A stretch of 15,084 bases of DNA from DASYQV01 sp036005125 (GTDB lineage Bacteria > Acidobacteriota > Vicinamibacteria > Vicinamibacterales > UBA2999): contig DASYQV010000198.1 in the NCBI GenBank assembly GCA_036005125.1, forward strand, positions 1 through 15,084, written 5' to 3'. Position 1 is the stretch's first letter. Every line of letters starts with the position of its first letter. This document shows positions 1 to 6,695 of this stretch, one piece after another. The notes under the pieces were generated by a model, which was given only the letters and a program-made list of their open reading frames with translations, had not been told where the DNA came from and ran no database searches. The translations under genes were made by a program, and so were the position numbers.

Positions 1-641
1 TGCGTTGTGCGTCTCCAGTCACGCAGCGAATGTCGATTGGTGTCGTTCGCTCCAACAGTCGTCTCTTGATCTGCGTCCCGGTCACGATCATCTTCAGGAC
101 CGTACAGGCGCGCGCAGGAGCACCGGCCGGGACCCGCCGCAAGCATCTACGTTGCGCTGGCCTGGCGGCATTCGGCAGGTTCCATTCCTGCGTGCCCACA
201 GTGCCACTGCGACCAAGCGCCGCGCGAGATCATTCGCCGCCAGCGTGACGGGCTTTGCCATGGGCAATTCTGGAATTGCCCTTCCTGCGCAATCAAGTTA
301 TCAACATCGACCGAAGGCCGAACACGTCATTCGGTCCGCGACATGGTTGTTTGCGAAGTGATTCGCACGGCGATCGGAATATTGGCGAAGCACAACCAAA
401 AGCCGATTGCCTCTTGTTATTTTGTTGACGGTGCGGGCGCGACATCATGGTGCACCCAAGTGACAGGGCAGGTCCACCGGCTGGTGAGAAGATCTGGCTC
501 CGGCCGGATATGCGACGCCTACGAGGTTGCGTGAAGGAGGACGCGGCTCAAGAAAACCGGGGTGAGCGCGTTGCTGGGACAAAACTGGAACGCCACCAAA
601 CGTCTGCAGCTATAAGTTATTTATTTACAGTTATTTATAAT
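1..641. other. Region without a supportable gene
   Basis: No convincing coding region was found here on either strand. Short open frames exist on the plus strand (for example about 5-361 and 30-248), but their translations are rich in Arg, Ser, Pro and His, show no recognisable motif, and have no ribosome binding site. Visible structure is limited to a 9-bp inverted repeat at 262-281, a looser 7-bp inverted repeat (309-315 with 330-336), and an AT-rich stretch at 611-642 that contains the 9-mer GTTATTTAT twice (616-624 and 630-638). The AT-rich stretch lies directly beyond the 3' end of the tRNA-Ser gene. The region could be decayed sequence or could hold an unrecognised small RNA; nothing decides this. 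Confidence 0.5.
262..281. repeat. Perfect 9-bp inverted repeat
   Basis: GGGCAATTC at 262-270 is followed by TG and then by its exact reverse complement GAATTGCCC at 273-281. The 2-base centre is too tight for a good RNA hairpin, so a dimeric-protein binding site is more natural than a terminator. No gene start follows closely, so the role is unknown. Confidence 0.45.
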
Positions 642-732
642 TGGCGGAGAGGGTGGGATTCGAACCCACGTGCCCCTTACGGGACAAGACGCTTTCGAGG
701 CGCCCCCGTTACGACCACTTCGGTACCTCTCC
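642..732 (-). tRNA. tRNA-Ser (anticodon CGA)
   Basis: On the minus strand the acceptor arm GGAGAGG (from 732) pairs with CCTCTCC (652-646), followed by discriminator G and an encoded CCA (644-642). The anticodon stem GGCGC/GCGTC encloses the loop CTCGAAA, giving anticodon CGA, which reads the serine codon UCG. A long variable arm with the stem CCC-GTAA-GGG marks it as a class II tRNA, as expected for serine. The T arm is GTGGG-TTCGAAT-CCCAC. A TATAAT hexamer on the same strand at 813-808 probably starts its transcript. It lies downstream of tadA on the same strand, but has its own promoter candidate. Confidence 0.97.
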
Positions 733-807
733 GTTCAGTTGCGCGGCGCGCGGGCCCGAGCCGGACTGCATGATCTGGCCGGCGTCCCGATGACACGTAA
801 ACGCATT

Positions 808-813
808 ATTATA
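808..813 (-). promoter_or_regulatory. Probable -10 box for tRNA-Ser
   Basis: The minus strand reads TATAAT here, a perfect sigma-70-type -10 hexamer in GC-rich DNA between the tadA stop and the tRNA. No good TTGACA-like -35 is seen 16-18 bases upstream. A start about 7 bases downstream would give a leader of roughly 70 nt to be removed by RNase P. Confidence 0.5.
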
Positions 814-838
814 CACGGGCCTCGACAACCGGTCGGCG

Positions 839-1309
839 CTACGGCGCAATCGATGGCGCCTTCCGACGACCTTGAAAGAACTGCTGGATGAGCTCTCGGC
901 AGGCCTCCTCGAGCACGCCGCCGGTGACGAGGCACCGGTGGTTGAGTCCCGGCGTCTCGAGGGCACGCATGGTCGACACGAGCGCGCCGGTCTTCGGTTC
1001 CAGCGCGCCATAAACGACCTCACGCACCCGGGCCAGTACCAGCGCGCCGACGCACATCAGACACGGCTCGAGCGTCACATAGAGCGTCGCGTCGGTCAGC
1101 CGGTAGTTGCCGAGTGCCTGGGCGCCTGCCCGCAGCGCCAATACCTCCGCGTGTGCCGTCGGGTCGACCGCGCGGATCGGCTGGTTGAATCCGCGACCGA
1201 CGATCCGGTTCTCGACGACCAGGACTGCACCGACCGGTACCTCGCCGACCGCGAGCGCACGCGCCGCCTCTTCGAGCGCGGCACGCATGAACACTTCGTG
1301 CGCTTCCAC
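839..1309 (-). CDS. tadA: tRNA adenosine(34) deaminase TadA
   Basis: TadA converts adenosine to inosine at the wobble position of tRNA-Arg(ACG), a cytoplasmic zinc-dependent deamination. The 156-residue product has the full cytidine/deoxycytidylate deaminase signature: HAE at residues 53-55 (zinc ligand His53, proton shuttle Glu55) and PCLMC at 82-86 (zinc ligands Cys83 and Cys86). The N-terminal stretch GEVPVGAVLV (about 22-31) is typical of TadA, and length is close to the E. coli protein. I chose the GTG at 1309 because the family starts just before the FMRAALEEA-type helix; the next in-frame ATG is at 1288. A GATAAT hexamer ends 7 nt before this GTG, suggesting a leaderless message. A GGAGG at 1327-1323 is 13 nt away, rather far. 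The gene is divergent from a HAD hydrolase. Confidence 0.95.
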   Translation of the reverse strand: MEAHEVFMRAALEEAARALAVGEVPVGAVLVVENRIVGRGFNQPIRAVDPTAHAEVLALRAGAQALGNYRLTDATLYVTLEPCLMCVGALVLARVREVVYGALEPKTGALVSTMRALETPGLNHRCLVTGGVLEEACRELIQQFFQGRRKAPSIAP

Positions 1310-1316
1310 GGCAGAG

Positions 1317-1345
1317 ATTATCCCTCCACGTCGCAACGGTACAAT
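1317..1345. promoter_or_regulatory. Overlapping divergent promoters, tadA / HAD gene
   Basis: On the minus strand GATAAT (1322-1317) ends exactly 7 nt before the tadA GTG. On the plus strand TACAAT (1340-1345) ends exactly 7 nt before the ATG of the HAD gene. The two hexamers are 17 nt apart, so each occupies the position where the other promoter's -35 would lie. The 7-nt spacing predicts transcription starting at or next to each start codon. These are visual matches; no start site has been mapped. Confidence 0.5.
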
Positions 1346-1352
1346 CCCATCG

Positions 1353-2048
1353 ATGGCGCTCGAGACCCTCTTCCTCGACGCGGGCGGCGTTCTCGTCCAC
1401 CCGAACTGGGACCGCGTGAGCGACACGCTCGCGCGCCACGGCGTCCGCGTGACGGCCGATGCGCTGCGCCGCGCGGATCCGACCGCGAGGTTCGCTGTGG
1501 ACCAGGGCACGATGGTCGCCGCGACGACCGACGCCGAACGCGCCTGGCCCTACATGCACGGCGTCATGCACCACGCCGGAGCGGGCGACTCGCCGGGCGT
1601 AGATGCCGCGCTCGACGAGCTCCGCGCCTATCACGCCGAACACAATCTCTGGGAGCACGTCCCGGGCGATGTCGTGCCCGCCTTGAAGCGCCTTCGCGCG
1701 CTGAACCTCCGGCTCGTGGTGGTGTCGAATGCCAACGGCGTCCTGCACCGGGCGTTCGACCGTATCGGCCTGACCCGGTACTTCGACGTGATCTGCGACT
1801 CGTGCGTCGAGGGCGTCGAGAAGCCGGACCCGCGGTTCTTCGAGATTGCCCTCACGCGATCCGGCGGCAGGGCCGAAACGACCCTGCACGTTGGCGACCT
1901 CTACCACGTGGACGTGGTGGGCGCGCGGCGCGCGGGCCTGCAGGCGATACTCCTCGATGCGGCCGGATTGTACGAGGGCTACGACTGCGAACGGGTGTCC
2001 ACGCTCGACGCGCTGGTCGATTCGGTCGCTCGCGCGCAGCGGGTCTGA
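1353..2048 (+). CDS. HAD-superfamily hydrolase (subfamily IA-like)
   Basis: A 231-residue cytoplasmic haloacid-dehalogenase-fold enzyme, of the usual length for the family. Motif I is FLDAGGVL with nucleophile Asp9; motif II is VVVSNAN with Ser125; motif III is Lys157 in EKPDPRFF; motif IV is GDLYHVD with Asp182 and Asp187. The residues between about 20 and 100 form the helical cap expected of a C1-cap HAD protein. Motif I reads D-A-G, so the second Asp of the usual DxD phosphatase motif is missing, and the substrate cannot be named: a phosphatase with an altered acid/base step or another hydrolase are both possible. The ATG at 1353 immediately precedes the hydrophobic strand of motif I and lies 7 nt after a TACAAT hexamer, so the message is probably leaderless. 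Confidence 0.88.
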   Translation: MALETLFLDAGGVLVHPNWDRVSDTLARHGVRVTADALRRADPTARFAVDQGTMVAATTDAERAWPYMHGVMHHAGAGDSPGVDAALDELRAYHAEHNLWEHVPGDVVPALKRLRALNLRLVVVSNANGVLHRAFDRIGLTRYFDVICDSCVEGVEKPDPRFFEIALTRSGGRAETTLHVGDLYHVDVVGARRAGLQAILLDAAGLYEGYDCERVSTLDALVDSVARAQRV

Positions 2049-2208
2049 CCGCACGACCCGGTGTGCGCGGGATGTGTCGTTTCGGTGTGTCCCAACCGCA
2101 CATCGCCCCGCCGGCAGGCGGCGAATCCGCTGGCAAGCGTCCATTCCTTCCGCGTTATCGCGACCGAGCGGCTGGCATGCTCCTCGCTGTCGAGACCTCT
2201 GGTCCCCC

Positions 2209-2439
2209 ATGGTCTGGTTCTTCGAACGCGAATCGCACACGCTCCGCTACGAGATCCGCCGCCACTTCGACGGCACGGCTTTCGAGGTGGTCATCTCCGA
2301 TAGCGAAGGCGAACGTCTGCAGCAATTGACGTCCCCGACGGAGCTTCTGCAGCACAGCGAACGTGTGTGGGCGGGGCTGATCGACAGCGGCTGGCGTCCG
2401 CTGACCCCACGGTTCCTCGCCGCGCCTCCCACGCAGTAA
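2209..2439 (+). CDS. Small conserved-looking hypothetical protein
   Basis: A 76-residue protein beginning MVWFFERESHTLRYE. It alternates short hydrophobic and charged stretches (YEIRRHFDG, FEVVISDSEG), suggesting a small beta-rich start, followed by a helix around LLQHSERVWAGLIDSGW and a short Pro-rich tail. It has no signal peptide or membrane segment. I do not recognise a named domain. I call it a real gene because the composition and periodicity are protein-like, unlike the Arg/Pro-rich shadow frames around it, and because it fits neatly between the HAD gene (160 bases upstream) and the pilT promoter. No Shine-Dalgarno sequence is obvious before the ATG. Function unknown. Confidence 0.62.
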   Translation: MVWFFERESHTLRYEIRRHFDGTAFEVVISDSEGERLQQLTSPTELLQHSERVWAGLIDSGWRPLTPRFLAAPPTQ

Positions 2440-2539
2440 ATCACCTCACGTCGCGCGCAGCTCGTCCGCATCCAGTGCACCTCGTCAGTGATCACTCGGA
2501 GTCGAAATGTGCCAGTGAGGCTCGCTCTCATTACCGCGG

Positions 2540-2545
2540 TACACT
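2540..2545 (+). promoter_or_regulatory. Probable -10 box for the PilT-like gene
   Basis: TACACT preceded by CGG, 10 nt before the ATG at 2556. It resembles the CGG-TACAAT element before the HAD gene. Together with the lack of a Shine-Dalgarno sequence it suggests a very short or absent leader. No clear -35 is visible. Confidence 0.4.
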
Positions 2546-2555
2546 TGTCTCCTGG

Positions 2556-3704
2556 ATGGACGATCAAGACGCCGACCTCGACAACCTCGTCTCGGAACTG
2601 AACCAGACGGCCACACCCACCGCCACGCACCGGGTTGCGGGCTTCTCGCCGAACGTTGAGATGTGGCTCGGTCGCGTGCGGGAGCTCGATGGCAGCGATC
2701 TGCTCCTCGTCGCCGGCGCCCCGCCGATGATTCGCGCCGGCGGCAGGATGGTCAGGGCTTCGGATGAGATTCTGGACGGCGAGGACATCGAGCGCGCGGT
2801 GGTGCCGCTTGCCGGTCCTCGCGTGCTCCAACGATATCGCGATGGCGACGCGGTGGACCTCGCGTTCAAGCTGCCGGCGCTCGGCCGGTTCAGGATGAAC
2901 CTGCACCGCGAGCGCGGCCGTGCAGCCGCAGCGATCCGCGCGCTGCCCAAGCGCTTGCCTGCCCTGACCGAGCTGGGTTTCACGCACGATGTCGGCGTGG
3001 TGGCGCGCCTGCCGCGCGGGCTCGTACTCGTTGGCGGACCGACCGGATCGGGCAAGACCACGACGCTCGCGGCGCTCGTCGCCGACATCAACTCTCGCGA
3101 CGCACGCCACATCGTCACGATCGAGGATCCGATCGAGTACGAGCACTCTCACGGGACCAGCCTGATCGAGCAGGTGGAGATCGGCGTCGATGCCGCTGAC
3201 TTTCCCACGGCGCTGCGTGCCGCGCTGCGTCAGGCGCCCGACGTGATCGTCATCGGTGAGATGCGCGATCCCGAGACGATGCGCATTGCGCTCGGCGCCG
3301 CGGAAACAGGCCACCTCGTGTTCGCGACCGTGCACACGACGGATGTTGCCGCGGCGGTTTCGAGGATTGCGGACGCGTTCCCGAGCGAGCGGCAGAATGC
3401 CGTGCGCCAGGAACTGTCGATGGCGCTCGCCGCCGTATTGACCCAGACGCTCGTGCCGACATCCGCTCGGACACTCGTTCCGGCCGCGGAGCTGTTGCTG
3501 GTGAGCTATGGGGCTCGACAGCACATCCGCAGAAACGCGTTGCAGCATCTTCATCAGGAGATCACGATCACGCGCAAGGCGGGGTCTTTCACGCTGGAGG
3601 AATCACTCGCCCGCCTCGTGCAGCAGGGGTCCTTGGACCGGAAAGAAGCCGTGCTCCGCGCGGCGCATCCGGACGAACTGGAATCGATTCTCGGAAGAAG
3701 CTGA
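2556..3704 (+). CDS. PilT-like type IV pilus retraction ATPase
   Basis: A 382-residue secretion-superfamily ATPase of PilT type, which as a hexamer under the inner membrane powers pilus retraction and twitching. The order is a PAS-like N-terminal part (about 35-125), Walker A GPTGSGKT (161-168), Asp box TIEDPIEYEH (188-197), Walker B VIGEMRD (232-238) and His box TGHLVFATVHTTD (251-263), followed by the PilT-type C-terminal region. All nucleotide-handling motifs are intact. Two details differ from textbook PilT: the C-terminal AIRNLIRE-type motif appears here as ARQHIRRN (320-327), and the usual Met-rich segment before the final helices reads GSFTLEESL. There is also a ~33-residue acidic, Thr-rich N-terminal extension. 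No other pilus gene is present, so PilT versus PilU or another paralogue cannot be settled. The frame is open further upstream, but the ATG at 2556 follows the promoter candidate. Confidence 0.87.
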   Translation: MDDQDADLDNLVSELNQTATPTATHRVAGFSPNVEMWLGRVRELDGSDLLLVAGAPPMIRAGGRMVRASDEILDGEDIERAVVPLAGPRVLQRYRDGDAVDLAFKLPALGRFRMNLHRERGRAAAAIRALPKRLPALTELGFTHDVGVVARLPRGLVLVGGPTGSGKTTTLAALVADINSRDARHIVTIEDPIEYEHSHGTSLIEQVEIGVDAADFPTALRAALRQAPDVIVIGEMRDPETMRIALGAAETGHLVFATVHTTDVAAAVSRIADAFPSERQNAVRQELSMALAAVLTQTLVPTSARTLVPAAELLLVSYGARQHIRRNALQHLHQEITITRKAGSFTLEESLARLVQQGSLDRKEAVLRAAHPDELESILGRS

Positions 3705-3806
3705 AGCGCAGGCGGCGGGGGCCGACCCTTCGCGCGGCGGCGTTCGGGCGGCCGCGTTTGCTCGGGCTGCAGGCACGTCCAAATCTCGGCTGGCGACACG
3801 TACGGC

Positions 3807-3812
3807 TATAAT
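3807..3812 (+). promoter_or_regulatory. Probable -10 box for glpT
   Basis: A perfect TATAAT in GC-rich DNA, 48 nt before the glpT ATG. Transcription would begin near 3819, giving a leader of about 40 nt that contains AGGA at 3852-3855, 5 nt before the start codon. No good -35 hexamer is seen. Confidence 0.5.
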
Positions 3813-3860
3813 CGCGGCGACCCAACGCGACCCCGCGGTCGATGGTGCGTCAGGATCGTC

Positions 3861-5225
3861 ATGATTGGACTGTCCAAATCCGAACCTTCGGTCGCCGCGT
3901 TGCCAGCCTCGGAGGTCGACCGCACGTACCGGCGGGAGCGCCGGCGCGTGTTCGTGGGCATTTTTGCCGGGTACGCTGCGTACTACCTAGTACGCAACAA
4001 CCTCGCGCTGGCCATTCCGGACATCCTTCGGGAATACCCCCAATATTCGAGGGCCCAACTGGGCATGGCCCTCACCGGCCTGTCAATCGCCTACGGCGTC
4101 TCGAAGTTCCTGATGGGTTCGGTATCCGATCGGAACAACCCAAAGTACTTCCTGCCGCTTGGACTGCTGCTCTCCTGCACCATCATGCTCACGACCGGAC
4201 TCGTCAAGGCGGTCTACGCGTCGCTCGCTGTGTTGGTCACGCTCCAGACGCTCAACGGATGGGCCCAGGGTATGGGCTGGCCTCCATGCGGCAAGACGAT
4301 GGTGCAGTGGTTCAGCACGAGAGAGCGTGGCCTCGTCGTGTCGGTATGGAACGGGTCTCACAACGTCGGGGGAGCGCTGGTCGCGAACTTTGCGCTGCTC
4401 GGCGTGGCGCTCTTTGGCGATTGGGGCGCGAAGTTCTACTTCAACGCGATGATCGCCGCCGCTATCGCGATCGTCGCGTTCCTCCTGCTGCAGGACACCC
4501 CGCAATCATGCGGGCTGCCGCCAGTGGAGAGTTACAGGAACGACCACGGCGGCGGCGAGAACGCCGATCACCAACGGCCCTTTGCCTACCGAGAGATCTT
4601 CGAGCATGTCTTGAGCAACCGATATCTGTGGGCTATCGCGGTGGCCAATGCATTTGTTTATTTCATCCGATACGGCGTGGTGAACTGGATTCCGACCTAT
4701 CTCGAGACGGCCAAGGGATTCTCATTCAGTGAATCAAGCCTGGCGTGGTCGCTGTACGAGTGGGCCGCGATTCCCGGCGCGATCGCGTGCGGATGGATGT
4801 CGGACAGGATATTCAAGGGGCGTCGGGCGCCCGCGATGATGCTCTTCACCGCTCTGACGCTCGTGGCGGTCATCGTCTACTGGCTGAATCTCAACGGGCC
4901 GCTCTGGATCGACTACGCGGCTCTCATCGCCATCGGTTTCCTGATCTACGGGCCGATCATGATCATCGGGCTGCACGCCCTCGATCTCGTGCCCAAGAAC
5001 GCCGCCGGCACGGCAGCGGGCTTCACCGGGTTCTTCGGATACGTGTTCGGATCGGCCGTCGCGGGCACCGGGGTGGGATGGATTGCCGACAGATGGGGCT
5101 GGGACGGTGTCTTCACCACCATGGTGGCCTGCTGCCTGTTGACGATCGCCTCCGGCGCGATGACGCTCGGCCACAAGGTCGACAGGGCAGCGGCCCGCGT
5201 GCTGGAGTCACGCTCACGACCATGA
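3861..5225 (+). CDS. glpT: Glycerol-3-phosphate:phosphate antiporter GlpT
   Basis: A 454-residue inner-membrane protein of the major facilitator superfamily, organophosphate:phosphate antiporter family, with 12 predicted hydrophobic segments. It resembles E. coli GlpT along its whole length: YYLVRNNLALAIP (41-53), GSVSDRNNPKYFLP (86-99), NGWAQGMGWPPCGKTMV (132-148), SVWNGSHNVGG (161-171), DTPQSCGLPP (212-221) and GTAAGFTGFFGYVFGS near the end. The two arginines that bind phosphate in GlpT correspond to Arg45 and Arg270 (IRYG) here, and the substrate-site histidine to His167, so it should be functional. UhpT or UhpC is less likely given the DTPQSCGLPP and WPPCGKTMV stretches. No glpQ, glpK or glpD lies nearby. 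The start follows AGGA by 5 nt. Its last 12 bases overlap the convergent VOC gene. Confidence 0.94.
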   Translation: MIGLSKSEPSVAALPASEVDRTYRRERRRVFVGIFAGYAAYYLVRNNLALAIPDILREYPQYSRAQLGMALTGLSIAYGVSKFLMGSVSDRNNPKYFLPLGLLLSCTIMLTTGLVKAVYASLAVLVTLQTLNGWAQGMGWPPCGKTMVQWFSTRERGLVVSVWNGSHNVGGALVANFALLGVALFGDWGAKFYFNAMIAAAIAIVAFLLLQDTPQSCGLPPVESYRNDHGGGENADHQRPFAYREIFEHVLSNRYLWAIAVANAFVYFIRYGVVNWIPTYLETAKGFSFSESSLAWSLYEWAAIPGAIACGWMSDRIFKGRRAPAMMLFTALTLVAVIVYWLNLNGPLWIDYAALIAIGFLIYGPIMIIGLHALDLVPKNAAGTAAGFTGFFGYVFGSAVAGTGVGWIADRWGWDGVFTTMVACCLLTIASGAMTLGHKVDRAAARVLESRSRP

Positions 5226-5669
5226 TTGGAGCTCAATGATGTTGCCCTCGGGATCGGTTACATAACACCACGTCACACGTCTCCGGTCCGCGGTCGTCAT
5301 CGTCACGATATCGCCGACCGGCCATCCACCAGCCTCGAGCACCTGTGCGCGCGCCTCGGGAACGGAAGGGACGGCGAACGCGATGTGGCCCAGTCCGGGT
5401 CGATTGACGGCCGGTGCGGGCCCATCGGCCGGACGGGAGTAGCTGAAAATCTCGAGCGTGGGACCGTCCGGTCCGCAACCCGGCAGGCGAACGTGAACGC
5501 CCCGAATAGCAGCCCCATGGACTCCCGTGCCGGCTTCGAGCACGGGCCCCGAGAAGTCGCGCTCCGGTGGCGCGACCACGCAGTTGAACACGGACGAGTA
5601 GAACGTCGTGAGCGCGCGCCAATCCCGGGCGACGAGATTCGTGTGCACGTATCGTGCGCCTTGGATCAT
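5214..5669 (-). CDS. VOC-family (glyoxalase-fold) protein
   Basis: A 151-residue protein of the vicinal-oxygen-chelate superfamily, made of two beta-alpha-beta-beta-beta modules. The four metal-ligand positions of the family appear filled: His9 (RYVHTN), Glu73 (LEIFSY), His95 (GLGHIAF) and Glu146 (NIIELQS), so a metal-dependent enzyme such as a lyase, isomerase or dioxygenase is likely, but the substrate cannot be read from the sequence. I chose the ATG at 5669, with GTGGA 7 nt upstream; a GTG at 5681 would add four residues. It lies 20 nt after the transglutaminase gene on the same strand, so it is probably the last cistron of that run, and its end overlaps the convergent glpT by 12 bases. 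Confidence 0.82.
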   Translation of the reverse strand: MIQGARYVHTNLVARDWRALTTFYSSVFNCVVAPPERDFSGPVLEAGTGVHGAAIRGVHVRLPGCGPDGPTLEIFSYSRPADGPAPAVNRPGLGHIAFAVPSVPEARAQVLEAGGWPVGDIVTMTTADRRRVTWCYVTDPEGNIIELQSWS

Positions 5670-5689
5670 CTCAATATCCACGAGAGAGT

Positions 5690-6592
5690 CTACGTTTGCG
5701 AATTCTTACGGATGACGTCCACCTGCACCCGTAACGAATGCTCGCCGCCGCCGAGGATCACGCCGCGGATCGGGCTGACGTCCCCGTAATCGCGTCCCCA
5801 CGCCAGCGTGACGTGCGTGTTCGACGGCAGCACGTTGTTGGTGGGATCCACATCGATCCAGCCGCTGCCCGGGCAATACACGGCCAGCCACGCATGCGAC
5901 GCATCGGCGCCGAGGAGCCTCGGCCGGCCGGGCGGCGGCACGGTTTCGAGATAGCCGCTCACGTAGTGCGCCGGCACGCCGAGCGACCGGAGGCAGGCGA
6001 TCTCGACGCGCGCAAAGTCCTGACACACCCCACGACGCGACCGGAACACCTCCATCAGCGGCGTCGTGATCGTCGTCGCCTTCGGATCGAACGTGAAGTC
6101 CGCATGGACGCGGCGCGTGAGATCGATGACCGCGTCCAGCAGCGGCCGGCCCGGCAGAAACGACTGACGTGTGTAGGCCGCCAGGTCCGCGCTCGCGCGG
6201 GCGGAGACGGCGTCGAACGTACATTCAATCGCCTCGAGCGGCAGCGCCCCGCGGTCCGATACCTGCTCCCATGGTGGCGTGTCCGCCGCACACGGCACCG
6301 CCGCCGCACGAACCGCCACCTGACTCCGCGCGCGCACCGTCAGGCGCTTGTGCGTCCCCTGCATCGCAAAAAACGTCGTCACGTTCCCGAAGTAATCCAC
6401 GTGCCGGGTGGTCACGGCCGGCGCAGGTTCGATGTCCAGCTGATGCGACACGCACACCTGGTGCGGCAGCGCCCGCGGGCTCAGTCGCCCCACGTGATGC
6501 GAGACCGACACCGATTCTGTGTAGTCGTACAGCGTCGTGTGCACGACGTCGTAGGTTACCGCGTGGCCAACGTCGGAACCATCAGAAACCAT
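5690..6592 (-). CDS. Transglutaminase-like cysteine protease
   Basis: A 300-residue cytoplasmic protein (no signal peptide) with a bacterial transglutaminase N-terminal beta domain (about 12-90) and a transglutaminase core (about 150-255). The catalytic triad is complete: Cys190 in GVCQDFA, His233 in ASHAW and Asp249 in WIDVDPTNN. Members of this family (COG1305) generally act as amidases or proteases rather than cross-linkers. The gene follows the ATP-grasp/alpha-E fusion gene by 103 nt on the same strand. Within this gene set a protease or amidase that trims or releases a ligated peptide is the likely role, as predicted for these neighbourhoods by Iyer et al. 2009. An in-frame GTG at residue 12 is an alternative start. 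It is a second transglutaminase, the first being the N-terminal half of the 9217-12567 product. Confidence 0.88.
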   Translation of the reverse strand: MVSDGSDVGHAVTYDVVHTTLYDYTESVSVSHHVGRLSPRALPHQVCVSHQLDIEPAPAVTTRHVDYFGNVTTFFAMQGTHKRLTVRARSQVAVRAAAVPCAADTPPWEQVSDRGALPLEAIECTFDAVSARASADLAAYTRQSFLPGRPLLDAVIDLTRRVHADFTFDPKATTITTPLMEVFRSRRGVCQDFARVEIACLRSLGVPAHYVSGYLETVPPPGRPRLLGADASHAWLAVYCPGSGWIDVDPTNNVLPSNTHVTLAWGRDYGDVSPIRGVILGGGEHSLRVQVDVIRKNSQT

Positions 6593-6695
6593 GACATATC
6601 GCGGCGTTGGCCGCGCTGTAACGCGGTCACTCTAGTGCCACTCACGCGCCTCGTTGTCAAAAACAGACCTCAGCGCGTTCGTGTCACCGGCGGCC

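Noticed and set aside
5..361. 118-codon open frame near the left edge
   Set aside because: It uses a TTG start, lacks a ribosome site, and has low-complexity GC-driven composition with no motif.
1..642. Integrated-element remnant with an attachment site at the tRNA-Ser 3' end
   Set aside because: The gene-poor stretch lies on the correct side of the tRNA, but I found no second copy of the tRNA end and no integrase fragment.
839..1510. Longer tadA from an upstream ATG at 1510
   Set aside because: The additional 67 residues read antisense to the HAD gene start and do not resemble TadA; the GTG at 1309 matches the family start.
872..2329. 485-codon plus-strand frame across tadA and the HAD gene, and a similar 459-codon frame at 11209-12588
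   Set aside because: Arg-rich shadow translations over genes with clear catalytic motifs in the other frame.
2367..2555. Longer N-terminus for the PilT-like protein
   Set aside because: The extra frame overlaps the end of the 76-residue gene and the promoter candidate, and adds non-PilT, Arg/Ser/His-rich sequence.
3705..3806. Intrinsic terminator after the PilT-like gene
   Set aside because: GC-rich with several weak possible stems, but there is no clean hairpin followed by a T run.
3842..4732. Alternative gene starting at the ATG 3842
   Set aside because: It is in a different frame from glpT, whose protein matches its family over the full length.
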